From positions 501,944-565,943 of the forward strand of contig NW_020650637.1 in NCBI RefSeq assembly GCF_003573695.1: a DNA stretch of 64,000 nt. Reading direction: 5' to 3'. The first letter of the stretch is position 1. Each line of letters opens with the position of its first letter. Shown here in pieces: positions 1 through 11,486 of this stretch. The position numbers and the translations under genes were made by a program. The stretch is from Papaver somniferum (lineage: Eukaryota; Streptophyta; Magnoliopsida; Ranunculales; Papaveraceae). The notes beneath the pieces are model-generated. The model saw only the letters and a list, made by a program, of their open reading frames with translations. It was not told the origin of the DNA and did no database searches.

Positions 1-3000
1 CTCGAACGCTATAATTTAGCTCAAGAGGTGTCTATTTTGATTTACAACATGCTATTGATCAGGACATGTTGGTCTATAGACCCACATGATCTTGATATGT
101 TAGCCAAGTTTTGAAGCCTAGGCCTCATAAACACGAATTTTCTACTTAGAGCAGTTTCGAGTGTACATTCGAATAATACACACTCGAAAAGATTCGAACG
201 CTATAATTTAGCTCAACAGGTTTCTATTTTTATTGGAAACATGCTAATTATCAGGACATGTTGGTCTATAGACCCACATGATCTTGATATTTTAGTTTAG
301 TTTTGAAATCTATGCCTCATAAACAAGATTTGTCTACTTAGAGCAGTTTCGAGTGTACATTTTAAAAATACACACTTGAAAAGACTCGAACGCTATAATT
401 TAGCTCAAGAGGTGTCTATTTTGATTTACAACATGCTATTGATCAGGACATGTTGGTCTATAGACCCACATGATCTTGATATGTTAGCCAAGTTTTGAAG
501 CCTAGGCCTCATAAACACGAATTTTCTACTTAGAGCAGTTTCGAGTGTACATTCGAATAATACACACTCGAAAAGACTCGAACTCTATAATTTAGCTCAA
601 GAGGTTTCTATTTTTATTGGAAACATGCTAATGATCAGGACATGTTGGTCTATAGACCCAAATGATCTTGATAATTTAGCAAAATTTTGAAATCTAAGCC
701 TCATAAACAAGATTTGTCTACTTAGAGCAGTTTCCAATGTACATTCGAAAAATACACACTCGAAAAGACTCGAACGCTATAATTTAGCTCAAGAGGTGTC
801 TATTTTGATTGGAAACATGCTAATGATTAGGATACGTTAGTCTATAGACCCACATGATCTTGATATGTTAGCCAAGTTTTGAAGCCTAGGCCTCATAAAC
901 ACGAATTTTCTACTTACAGCAGTTTCGAGTGTACATTCGAATAATACACACTCGAAAAGACTCGAACTCTATAATTTAGCTCAACAGGTTTCTATTTTGA
1001 CTGAAAACATGCTAATTATCAGGACATGTTGGTCTATAGACCCACATCATCTTGATATTTTATCCAAGTTTTGAATCCTAGGCCTCATAAACACGAATTT
1101 TCTACTTAGAGCAGTTTCGAGTGTACATTCGTAAAATACACACTCGGAAAGACTCGAACGCTATAATTTAGTTCAAGAGGTGTCTATTTTGATTGGAAAC
1201 ATGCTAATGATCAGGACATGTTGGTCTATAGACCCACATGATCTTGATATTTTAGCCAAATTTTGAAGTCTAGGACACATAAACAAGATTTTTCTACTTA
1301 GAGCAATTTCGACTGTACATTCGAAAAATACACACTCGAAAAGACTCGAACGCTATAATTTAGCTCAAGAGGTGTCTATTTTGATTGAAAACATGCTAAT
1401 TATCAGGACATGTTGGTCTATAGACCCACATGATCTTGATATTTTAGTCAAGTTTTGAAGCCTAGGCCTCATAAACAAGATTTGTCTACTTAGAGCAGTT
1501 TCGAGTGTACATTTTAAAAATACACACTTGAAAAGACTCGAACGCTATAATTTAGCTCAAGAGGTTTCTATTTTGATTGAAAACATGCTGATTATCAGGA
1601 CATGTTGGTCTATAGACCCACATAATCTTGATATTTTATCCAAGTTTTGAAGCCTAGGCCTCATAAACACAAATTTTCTACTTAGAGCAGTTTCGAGTGT
1701 ACATTCGTAAAATACACACTCGGAAAGACTCGAACGCTATAATTTAGTTCAAGAGGTGTCTATTTTGATTGGAAACATGCTAATGATCAGGACATGTTGG
1801 TCTATAGACCCACATGATCTTGATATTTTAGTTTAGTTTTGAAATCTATGCCTCATAAACAAGATTTGTCTACTTAGAGCAATTTCGAGTGTACATTTTA
1901 AAAATACACACTTGAAAAGACTCGAACGCTATAATTTAGCTCAAGAGGTGTCTATTTTGATTTACAACATGCTATTGATCAGGACATGTTGGTCTATAGA
2001 CCCACATGATCTTGATATGTTAGCCAAGTTTTGAAGCCTAGGCCTCATAAACACGAATTTTCTACTTAGCGCAGTTTCGAGTGTACATTCGAATAATACA
2101 CACTCGAAAAGACTCGAACTCTATAATTTAGCTCAAGAGGTTTCTATTTTGATTGAAAACATGCTAATTATCAGGACATGTTGGTCTATAGACCCACATA
2201 ATCTTGATATTTTATCCAAGTTTTGAAGCCTAGGCCTCATAAACACAAATTTTCTATTTAGAGCAGTTTCGAGTGTACATTCGTAAAATACACACTCGGA
2301 AAGACTCGAACGCTATAATTTAGTTCAAGAGGTGTCTATTTTGATTGGAAACATGCTAATGATCAGGACATGTTGGTCTATAGACCCACATGATCTTGAT
2401 ATTTTAGCCAAATTTTGAAGTCTAGGACACATAAACAAGATTTTTCTACTTAGAGCAATTTCGACTGTACATTCGAAAAATACACACTCGAAAAGACTCG
2501 AACGCTATAATTTAGCTCAAGAGGTGTCTATTTTGATTGAAAACATGCTAATTATCAGGACATGTTGGTATATAGACCCACATGATCTTGATATTTTAGC
2601 CAAATTTTGAAGTCTAGGCCACATAAACAAGATTTTTCTACTTAGAGCAGTTTCGAGTGTACATTCAAAAATACACACTCGAAAAGACTCGAACGCTATA
2701 ATTTAGCTCAACATGTTTCTATTTTTATTGGAAACATGCTAATGATCAGGACATGTTGGTCTATAGACCTAGATGATCTTGATATTTTAGCAAAATTTTG
2801 AAATCTAAGCCTCATAAACAAGATTTGTCTACTTAGAGCAGTTTCGAGTGTACATTCGAAAAATACACACTCGAAAAGACTCGAACGCTATAATTTAGCT
2901 CAAGAGGTGTCTATTTTGATTGAAAACATGCTAATTATCAGGACATGTTGGTCTATAGAGCAGTTTTTAAGCCTAGGCCTCATAAACACGAATTTTCTAC

Positions 3001-3104
3001 TTAGAGAAGTTTCGAGTGTACATTCGAATAATACACACTCGAAAAGACTCGAACGCTATAATTTAGCTCAACAGGTTTCTATTTTTATTGGAAACATGCT
3101 AATG
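1..3104 (+). repeat. Mosaic block I
   Basis: About 16 monomers of mixed class. Positions 1-1565 match 12639-14203 with no difference seen in the lines compared, including the odd monomer reading attaggatacgttag at 826. Positions about 1010-1830 match about 3307-4128, 1786-3104 match 5043-6362, and about 1980-2600 match 11546-12166. The region therefore shares segments with several downstream places and is not one simple HOR. No gene is seen. Confidence 0.85.
2951..2973 (+). repeat. Monomer with 24-bp internal deletion, copy 1
   Basis: The usual stretch from ctatagaccc to gaagcc is replaced by ctatagagcagtttttaagc, a net loss of 24 bases including the cacatgatcttgat segment and the normal TGA. 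The same rare junction is found at 6209-6231, so it arose once and was copied within the 3.26-kb duplication. Confidence 0.88.
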
Positions 3105-3172
3105 CTCAGGACATAAACAATAGCAGTTTATTTTTGCTAATGATCAGGACATAAACATTATATTTTTGCCAA
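3105..3172 (+). repeat. Composite rearranged junction
   Basis: Within a monomer, the text runs from caggacat straight to aaacaatagcagttta, then tttttgctaatgatcaggac, then ataaacattatatttttgcc before normal monomer resumes. The segment caggacataaaca occurs twice, about 30 bases apart, which suggests a microhomology jump (acat shared by ggacatgtt and cacataaac) followed by a short tandem copy. This is the least monomer-like sequence in the window. The duplicated block 1786-3104 ends exactly here, while its partner at 6362 carries on normally. Confidence 0.85.
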
Positions 3173-6100
3173 GTTTTGAAGCCTAGGCCTCATAAACACG
3201 AATTTTCTACTTAGAGCAGTTTCGAGTGTACATTCGAAAAATACACACTCGAAAAGACTCGAACGCTATAATTTAGCTCAAGAGGTGTCTATTTTGATTG
3301 AAAACATGCTAATTATCAGGACATGTTGGTTTATAGACCCACACCATCTTGATATTTTATCCAAGTTTTGAAGCCTAGGCCTCATAAACACGAATTTTCT
3401 ACTTAGAGCAGTTTCGAGTGTACATTCGTAAAATACACACTCAGAAAGACTCGAACGCTATAATTTAGTTCAAGAGGTGTCTATTTTGATTGGAAACATG
3501 CTAATGATCAGGACATGTTGGTCTATAGACCCACATGATCTTGATATTTTAGCCAAATTTTGAAGTCTAGGACACATAAACAAGATTTTTCTACTTAGAG
3601 CAATTTCGACTGTACATTCGAAAAATACACACTCGAAAAGACTCGAACGCTATAATTTAGCTCAAGAGGTGTCTATTTTGATTGAAAACATGCTAATTAT
3701 CAGGACATGTTGGTCTATAGACCCACATGATCTTGATATTTTAGTCAAGTTTTGAAGCCTAGGCCTCATAAACAAGATTTGTCTACTTAGACCAGTTTCG
3801 AGTGTACATTTTAAAAATACACACTTGAAAAGACTCGAACGCTATAATTTAGCTCAAGAGGTTTCTATTTTGATTGAAAACATGCTGATTATCAGGACAT
3901 GTTGGTCTATAGACCTACATAATCTTGATATTTTATCCAAGTTTTGAAGCCTAGGCCTCATAAACACAAATTTTCTACTTAGAGCAGTTTCGAGTGTACA
4001 TTCGTAAAAATACACACTCGGAAAGACTCGAACGCTATAATTTAGTTCAAGAGGTGTCTATTTTGATTGGAAACATGCTAATGATCAGGACATGTTGGTC
4101 TATAGACCCACATGATCTTGATATTTTAGCCAAATTTTGAAGTCTAGGCCACATAAAAAAAAATTTCTACTTAGAGCAATTTCGACTGTACATTCGAAAA
4201 ATACACACTCGAAAAGACTCGAACGCTATAATTTAGCTCAACAGGTTTCTATTTTTATTGGAAACATGCTAATGATCAGGACATGTTGGTCTATAGACCC
4301 AAATGATCTTGATATTTTAGTCAAGTTTTGAAGCCTAGGCCTCATAAACAAGATTTGTCTACTTAGAGCAGTTTCGAGTGTACATTTTAAAAAAACACAC
4401 TTGAAAAGACTCGAACGCTATAATTTAGCTCAAGAGGTGTCTATTTTGATTGACAACATGCTATTGATCAGGACATGTTGGTCTATAGACCCACATGATC
4501 TTGATATGTTAGCCAAGTTTTGAAGCCTAGGCCTCATAAACACGAATTTTCTACTTAGAGCAGTTTCGAGTGTACATTCGAATAATACACACTCGAAAAG
4601 ATTCGAACGCTATAATTTAGCTCAACAGGTTTCTATTTTTATTGGAAACATGCTAATTATCAGGACATGTTGGTCTATAGACCCACATGATCTTGATATT
4701 TTAGTTTAGTTTTGAAATCTATGCCTCATAAACAAGATTTGTCTACTTAGAGCAGTTTCGAGTGTACATTTTAAAAATACACACTTGAAAAGACTCGAAC
4801 GCTATAATTTAGCTCAAGAGGTGTCTATTTTGATTGACAACATGCTATTGATCAGGACATGTTGGTCTATAGACCCACATGATCTTGATATGTTAGCCAT
4901 GTTTTGAAGCCTAGGCCTCATAAACACGGATTTTCTACTTAGAGCAGTTTCGAGTGTACATTCGAATAATACACACTCGAAAAGACTCGAACGCTATAAT
5001 TTAGCTCAACAGGTTTCTATTTTTATTGGAAACATGCTAATTATCAGGACATGTTGGTCTATAGACCCACATGATCTTGATATTTTAGTTTAGTTTTGAA
5101 ATCTATGCCTCATAAACAAGATTTGTCTACTTAGAGCAGTTTCGAGTGTACATTTTAAAAATACACACTTGAAAAGACTCGAACGCTATAATTTAGCTCA
5201 AGAGGTGTCTATTTTGATTTACAACATGCTATTGATCAGGACATGTTGGTCTATAGACCCACATGATCTTGATATGTTAGCCAAGTTTTGAAGCCTAGGC
5301 CTCATAAACACGAATTTTCTACTTAGCACAGTTTCGAGTGTACATTCGAATAATACACACTCGAAAAGACTCGAACTCTATAATTTAGCTCAAGAGGTTT
5401 CTATTTTGATTGAAAACATGCTAATTATCAGGACATGTTGGTCTATAGACCCACATAATCTTGATATTTTATCCAAGTTTTGAAGCCTAGGCCTCATAAA
5501 CACAAATTTTCTACTTAGAGCAGTTTCGAGTGTACATTCGTAAAATACACACTCGGAAAGACTCGAACGCTATAATTTAGTTCAAGAGGTGTCTATTTTG
5601 ATTGGAAACATGCTAATGATCAGGACATGTTGGTCTATAGACCCACATGATCTTGATATTTTAGCCAAATTTTGAAGTCTAGGACACATAAACAAGATTT
5701 TTCTACTTAGAGCAATTTCGACTGTACATTCGAAAAATACACACTCGAAAAGACTCGAACGCTATAATTTAGCTCAAGAGGTGTCTATTTTGATTGAAAA
5801 CATGCTAATTATCAGGACATGTTGGTCTATAGACCCACATGATCTTGATATTTTAGCCAAATTTTGAAGTCTAGGCCACATAAACAAGATTTTTCTACTT
5901 AAAGCAGTTTCGAGTGTACATTCGAAAAATACACACTCGAAAAGACTCGAACGCTATAATTTAGCTCAACATGTTTCTATTTTTATTGGAAACATGCTAA
6001 TGATCAGGACATGTTGGTCTATAGACCTAGATGATCTTGATATTTTAGCAAAATTTTGAAATCTAAGCCTCATAAACAAGATTTGTCTACTTAGAGCAGT

Positions 6101-6540
6101 TTCGAGTGTACATTCGAAAAATACACACTCGAAAAGACTCGAACGCTATAATTTAGCTCAAGAGGTGTCTATTTTGATTGAAAACATGCTAATTATCAGG
6201 ACATGTTGGTCTATAGAGCAGTTTTTAAGCCTAGGCCTCATAAACACGAATTTTCTACTTAGAGAAGTTTCGAGTGTACATTCGAATAATACACACTCGA
6301 AAAGACTCGAACGCTATAATTTAGCTCAACAGGTTTCTATTTTTATTGGAAACATGCTAATGATCAGGACATGTTGGTCTATAGACCCAGATGATCTTGA
6401 TATTTTAGCAAAATTTTGAAATCTAGGCCTCATAAACAAGATTTGTCTACTTAGAGCAGTTTTGAGTGTACATTCGAAAAATACACACTCGAAAAGATTC
6501 GAACGCTATAATTTAGCTCAAGCGGTGTCTATTTTGATTG
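3173..6540 (+). repeat. Mosaic block II
   Basis: About 17-18 monomers of mixed class. Positions 3307-4128 repeat 1010-1830, and 5043-6362 repeat 1786-3104 at an offset of 3257-3258 bases (17 monomers minus 6). About 4925-5350 also matches from 12386 onward, including the cacggatttt variant. A monomer near 4137-4331 carries a run of nine A's in the cataaac segment. No gene is seen. Confidence 0.82.
6209..6231 (+). repeat. Monomer with 24-bp internal deletion, copy 2
   Basis: This is the same ctatagagcagtttttaagc junction as at 2951-2973, placed 3258 bases downstream. It confirms that the two surrounding blocks are copies of one another. Downstream of this copy the array continues in normal monomers, whereas copy 1 runs into the composite junction at 3105. 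Confidence 0.88.
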
Positions 6541-9500
6541 AAATGCTATTGATCAGGACATGTTGGTCTATAGACCCACATGATCTTGATATTTTAGCCA
6601 AATTTTGAAGTCTAGGCCACATAAACAAGATTTTTCTACTTAGAGCAGTTTCGAGTGTACATTCGAAAAATACACACTCGAAAAGACTCGAACGCTATAA
6701 TTTAGCTCAAGAGGTGTCTATTTTGATTGAAAACATGCTAATTATCAGGACATGTTGGTCTATAGGCCCACATGATCTTGATATTTTAGCCAAATTTTGA
6801 AGTCTAGGCCACATAAACACGGATATTCTACTTAGAGCAGTTTCGAGTGTACATTCGAAAAATACACACTTGAAAAGACTAGAACGCTATAATTTAGCTC
6901 AAGAGGTGTCTATTTTGATTGGAAACATGCTAATGATCAGGACATGTTGGTCTATAGACCCACATGATCTTGATATTTTAGCCAAATTTTGAAGTCTAGG
7001 CCACATAAACAAGATTTTTCTACTTAGAGGAGTTTCGAGTGTACATTCGAAAAATACACACTCGAAAAGACTCGAACGCTATAATTTAGCTCAAGAGGTG
7101 TCTATTTTGATTGAAAACATGTTAATTATCAGGACATGTTGGTCTATAGACCCACATGATCTTGATATTTTATCCAAGTTTTGAATCCTAGGCCTCATAA
7201 ACACGAATTTTCTACTTAGAGAAGTTTCGAGTGTACATTCGAAAAATACGCACTCGAAAAGACTAGAACGCTATAATTTAGCTCATGAGGTGTCTATTTT
7301 GATTGGAAACATGCTAATGATCAGGACATGTTGGTCTATATACCCACATGATCTTGATATTTTAGCCAAATTTTGAAGTCTAGGCCACATAAACAAGATT
7401 TTTCTACTTAGAGCAGTTTCGAGTGTACATTCGAATAATACACACTCGAAAAGACTCGAACGCTATAATTTAGATCAACAGGTTTCTATTTTTATTGGAA
7501 ACATGCTAATGCTCAGGACATGTTGGTCTATAGATCCAGATGATCTTGATATTTTAGCAAAATTTTGAAATCTAGGCCTCATAAACAAGATTTTTCTACT
7601 TAGAGCAGTTTCGAGTGTACATTCGAAAAATACACACTCGAAAAGACTAGAACGCTATAATTTAGCTCAAGAGGTGTCTATTTTGATTGGAAACATGCTA
7701 ATGATCAGGACATGTTGGTCTATAGACCCACATGATCTTGATATTTTAGCCAAATTTTGAAGTCTAGGCCACATAAACAAGATTTTTTCTACTTAGAGTA
7801 GTTTCGAGTGTACATTCGAATAATACACACTCGAAAAGACTCGAACGCTATAATTTAGCTCAAGAGGTGTCTATTTTGATTGAAAACATGCTAATTATCA
7901 GGACATGTTGGTCTATAGACCCACATGATCTTGATATTTTAGCCAAGTTTTGAAGCCTAGGCCTCATAAACACGATTTTCTACTTAGAGCATTTTCGAGT
8001 GTACATTCGAAAAATACACACTCGAAAAGACTAGAACGCTATAATTCAGCTCAAGAAGTGTCTATTTTGATTGGAAACATGCTAATGATCAGGACATGTT
8101 GGTCTATAGACCCACATGATCTTGATATTTTAGCCAAATTTTGAAGTCTAGGCCACATAAACAAGATTTTTCTACTTAGAGCAGTTTCGAGTGTACATTC
8201 GAAAAATACACACCCGAAAAGACTCGAACGCTATAATTTAGCTCAAGAGGTGTCTATTTTGATTGAAAACATACTAATTATCATGACATGTTGGTCTATA
8301 GACCCACATGATCTTGATATTTTAGCCAAATTTTGAAGCCTAGGCCACATAAACAAGATTTTTCTACTTAGAGAAGTTTCGAGTGTACATTCGAAAAATA
8401 CACACTCGAAAAGACTAGAACGCTATAATTCAGCTCAAGAAGTGTCTATTTTGATTGGAAACATGCTAATGATCAGGACATGTTGGTCTATAGACCCACA
8501 TGATCTTGATATTTTAGCCAAATTTTGAAGTCTAGGCCACATAAACAAGATTTTTCTACTTAGAGTAGTTTCAAGTGTACATTCGAATAATACACACTCG
8601 AAAAGACTCGAACGCTATAATTTAGCTCAAGAGGTGTCTATTTTGATTGAAAACATGCTAATTATCAGGACATGTTGGTCTATAGACCCACATGATCTTG
8701 ATATTTTAGCCAAGTTTTGAATCCTAGGCCTCAAAAACACAAATTTTCTACTTAGAGCAGTTTCGAGTGTACATTCAAAAAATACACACTCGAAAAGACT
8801 AGAACGCTATAATTTAGCTCAAGAGGTGTCTATTTTGATTGGAAACATGCTAATGATCAGGACATGTTGGTCTATAGACCCACATGATCTTGATATTTTA
8901 GCCAAATTTTGAAGTCTAGGCCACATAAACAAGATTTTTCTACTTAGAGCAGTTTCGAGTGTACATTCGAAAAATACACACTCGAAATGACTAGAACGCT
9001 ATAATTTAGCTCAAGAGGTGTCTATTTTGATTGGAAACATGCTAATGATCAGGACATGTTGGTCTATAGACCCACATGATCTTGATATTTTAGCCAAATT
9101 TTGAAGTCTAGGCCACATAAACAAGATTTTTCTACTTAGAGCAATTTCGAGTGTACATTCGAAAAATACACACTCGAAAAGACTAGAACACTATAATTTA
9201 GCTCAAGAGGTGTCTATTTTGATTGAAAACATGCTAATGATCAGGACATGTTGGTCTATCGACCCACATGATCTTGATATTTTTGCCAAGTTTTGAAGCC
9301 TAGGCCTCATAAACACAAATTTTCTACTTAGAGCAGTTTCGAGTGTACATTCGAAAAATACACACTCGAAAAGACTAGAACGCTATAATTTAGCTCAAGA
9401 GGTGTCTATTTTGATTGGAAACATGCTAATGATCAGGACATGTTGGTCTATAGACCCACATGATCTTGATATTTTAGCCAAATTTTGAAGTCTAGGCCAC

Positions 9501-10526
9501 ATAAACAAAATTTTTCTACTTAGAGCAATTTCGAGTGTACATTCGAAAAATACACACTCGAAAAGACTAGAACGCTATAATTTAGCTCAAGAGGTGTCTA
9601 TTTTGATTGGAAACATGCTAATGATCAGGACATGTTGGTCTATAGACCCACATGATCTTGATATTTTAGCCAAATTTTGAAGTCTAGGCCACATAAACAA
9701 GATTTTTCTACTTAGAGCAGTTTCGAGTGTACATTCGAAAAATACACACTCGAAAAGACTCGAACTCTATAATTTAGCTCAAGAGGTGTCTATTTTGATT
9801 GAAAACATGCTAATTATCAGGACATGTTGGTCTATAGACCCACATGATCTTTATATTTTAGCCAAGTTTTTAAGCCTAGGCCTCATAAACACAAATTTTC
9901 TACTTAGAGCAGTTTCGAGTGTACATTCGAAAAATACACACTCGAAAAGACTAGAACGCTATAATTTAGCTCAAGAGGTGTCTATTTTGATTGGAAACAT
10001 GCTAATGATCAGGACATGTTGGTCTATAGACCCACATGATCTTGATATATTAGCCAAATTTTGAAGTCTAGGCCACATAAACAAGATTTATCTACTTAGA
10101 GCAGTTTCGAGTGTACATTCGAAAAATACACACTCGAAAAGACTCGAACGCTATAATTTAGCTCAAGAGGTGTCTATTTTGATTGAAAACATGCTAATTA
10201 TCAGGACATGTTGGTCTATAGACCCACATGATCTTCATATTTTATCCAAATTTTGAAGCCTAGGCCTCATAAACACGAATATTCTACTTAGAGCAGTTTC
10301 GAGTGTACATTCGAAAAATACACACTCGAAAAGACTAGAACGCTATAATTTAGCTCAAGAGGTGTCTATTTTGATTGGAAACATGCTAATGATCAGGACA
10401 TGTTGGTCTATAGACCCACATGATCTTGATATTTTAGCCAAATTTTGAAGTCTAGGCCACATAAACAAGATTTTTCTACTTAGAGCAGTTTCGAGTGTAC
10501 ATTCGAAAAATACACACTCGAAAAGA
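6541..10526 (+). repeat. Class A-rich block 1
   Basis: About 21 monomers dominated by gccaaattttgaagtctagg and caagatttttc units, with class B-like units (cacgaatttt or cacaaatttt) interspersed every two to four monomers, at about 6813, 7200, 7968, 8733, 9311, 9890 and 10271. Neighbouring copies are more alike than in the mosaic blocks. A short stretch near 9887-10210, marked by gatatattagcc and gatttatctac, matches about 21598-21920. No gene is seen. Confidence 0.82.
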
Positions 10527-10718
10527 CTCGAACGCTATAATTTAGCTCAAGAGGTGTCTATTTTGATTGAAAACATGCTAATTATCAGGACATGTTGGTC
10601 TATAGACCCACATGATCTTGATATTTTAGCCAAGTTTTGAAGCCTAGGCCTCATAAACACGAATTTTCTACTTAGACCAGTTTCGAGTGTACATTCGAAT
10701 AATACACACTCGAAAAGA
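10527..10718 (+). repeat. Representative class B monomer
   Basis: This exact 192-bp unit shows the class B marks: gattgaaaacatgctaatta, cccacatgatc, gccaagttttgaagcc, then ggcctcataaacacg and gaattttc. The loop of the inverted repeat at its end reads attcgaataatac rather than attcgaaaaatac. Class B units commonly sit directly before class C units, as here. Confidence 0.9.
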
Positions 10719-10910
10719 CTCGAACGCTATAATTTAGCTCAACAGGTTTCTATTTTTATTGCAAACATGCTAATGATAAGGACATGTTGGTCTATAGACC
10801 CAGATGATCTTGATATTTTATCAAAATTTTGAAATCTAGGCCTCATAAACAAGATTTGTCTACTTAGAGCAGTTTCGAGTGTACATTCGAAAAATACACA
10901 CTCGAAAAGA
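10719..10910 (+). repeat. Representative class C monomer
   Basis: This exact 192-bp unit shows the class C marks: ctcaacaggtttctattttt in place of ctcaagaggtgtctattttg, then cccagatgatc, aaaattttgaaatc and caagatttgtc. This copy has small private changes (attgcaaac, gataagg, tatcaaaa). Class C is absent or rare in the A-rich blocks and frequent in the mosaic and HOR regions. Confidence 0.88.
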
Positions 10911-11486
10911 CTCGAACGTTATAATTTAGCTCAAGAGATGTCTATTTTGATTGAAAACATGCTAATTATCAGGACATGTTGGTCTATATACCCACATGAT
11001 CTTGATATTTTATCCAAGTTTTGAATCCTAGGCCTTATAAACACGAATTTTCTACTTAGAGCAGTTTCGAGTGTACATTCGAAAAATACACACTAGAAAA
11101 GACTCGAACGTTATAATTTAGCTCAAGAGATGTCTATTTTGATTGAAAACATGCTAATTATCAGGACATGTTGGTCTATATACCCATATGATCTTGATAT
11201 TTTATCCAAGTTTTGAATCCTAGGCCTCATAAACACGAATTTTCTACTTAGAGCAGTTTCGAGTGTACATTCGAAAAATACACACTCGAAAAGACTCGAA
11301 CGTTATAATTTAGCTCAAGAGATGTCTATTTTGATTGAAAACATGCTAATTATCAGGACATGTTGGTCTATATACCCATATGATCTTGATATTTTAGCCA
11401 AGTTTTGAATCCTAGGCCTCATAAACACGAATTTTCTACTTAGAGCAGTTTCGAGTGTACATTCGTAAAATACACACTCGGAAAGA
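10911..11486 (+). repeat. Three near-identical monomers in tandem
   Basis: Monomers starting at 10911, 11103 and 11295 share gaacgttataattta, caagagatgtc, ctatatacccatatgatc (cacatgatc in the first) and ttgaatcctagg. They differ from each other at only a few positions. This is amplification of a single monomer, the smallest HOR unit seen in the window. Confidence 0.87.

Noticed and set aside
3105..3172. Insertion of foreign DNA or a transposon
   Set aside because: Nearly all of the segment can be derived from monomer pieces (caggacat, ataaaca, agcagttt, ttttgc), with no terminal repeats or target-site duplication, so rearrangement is the simpler reading.
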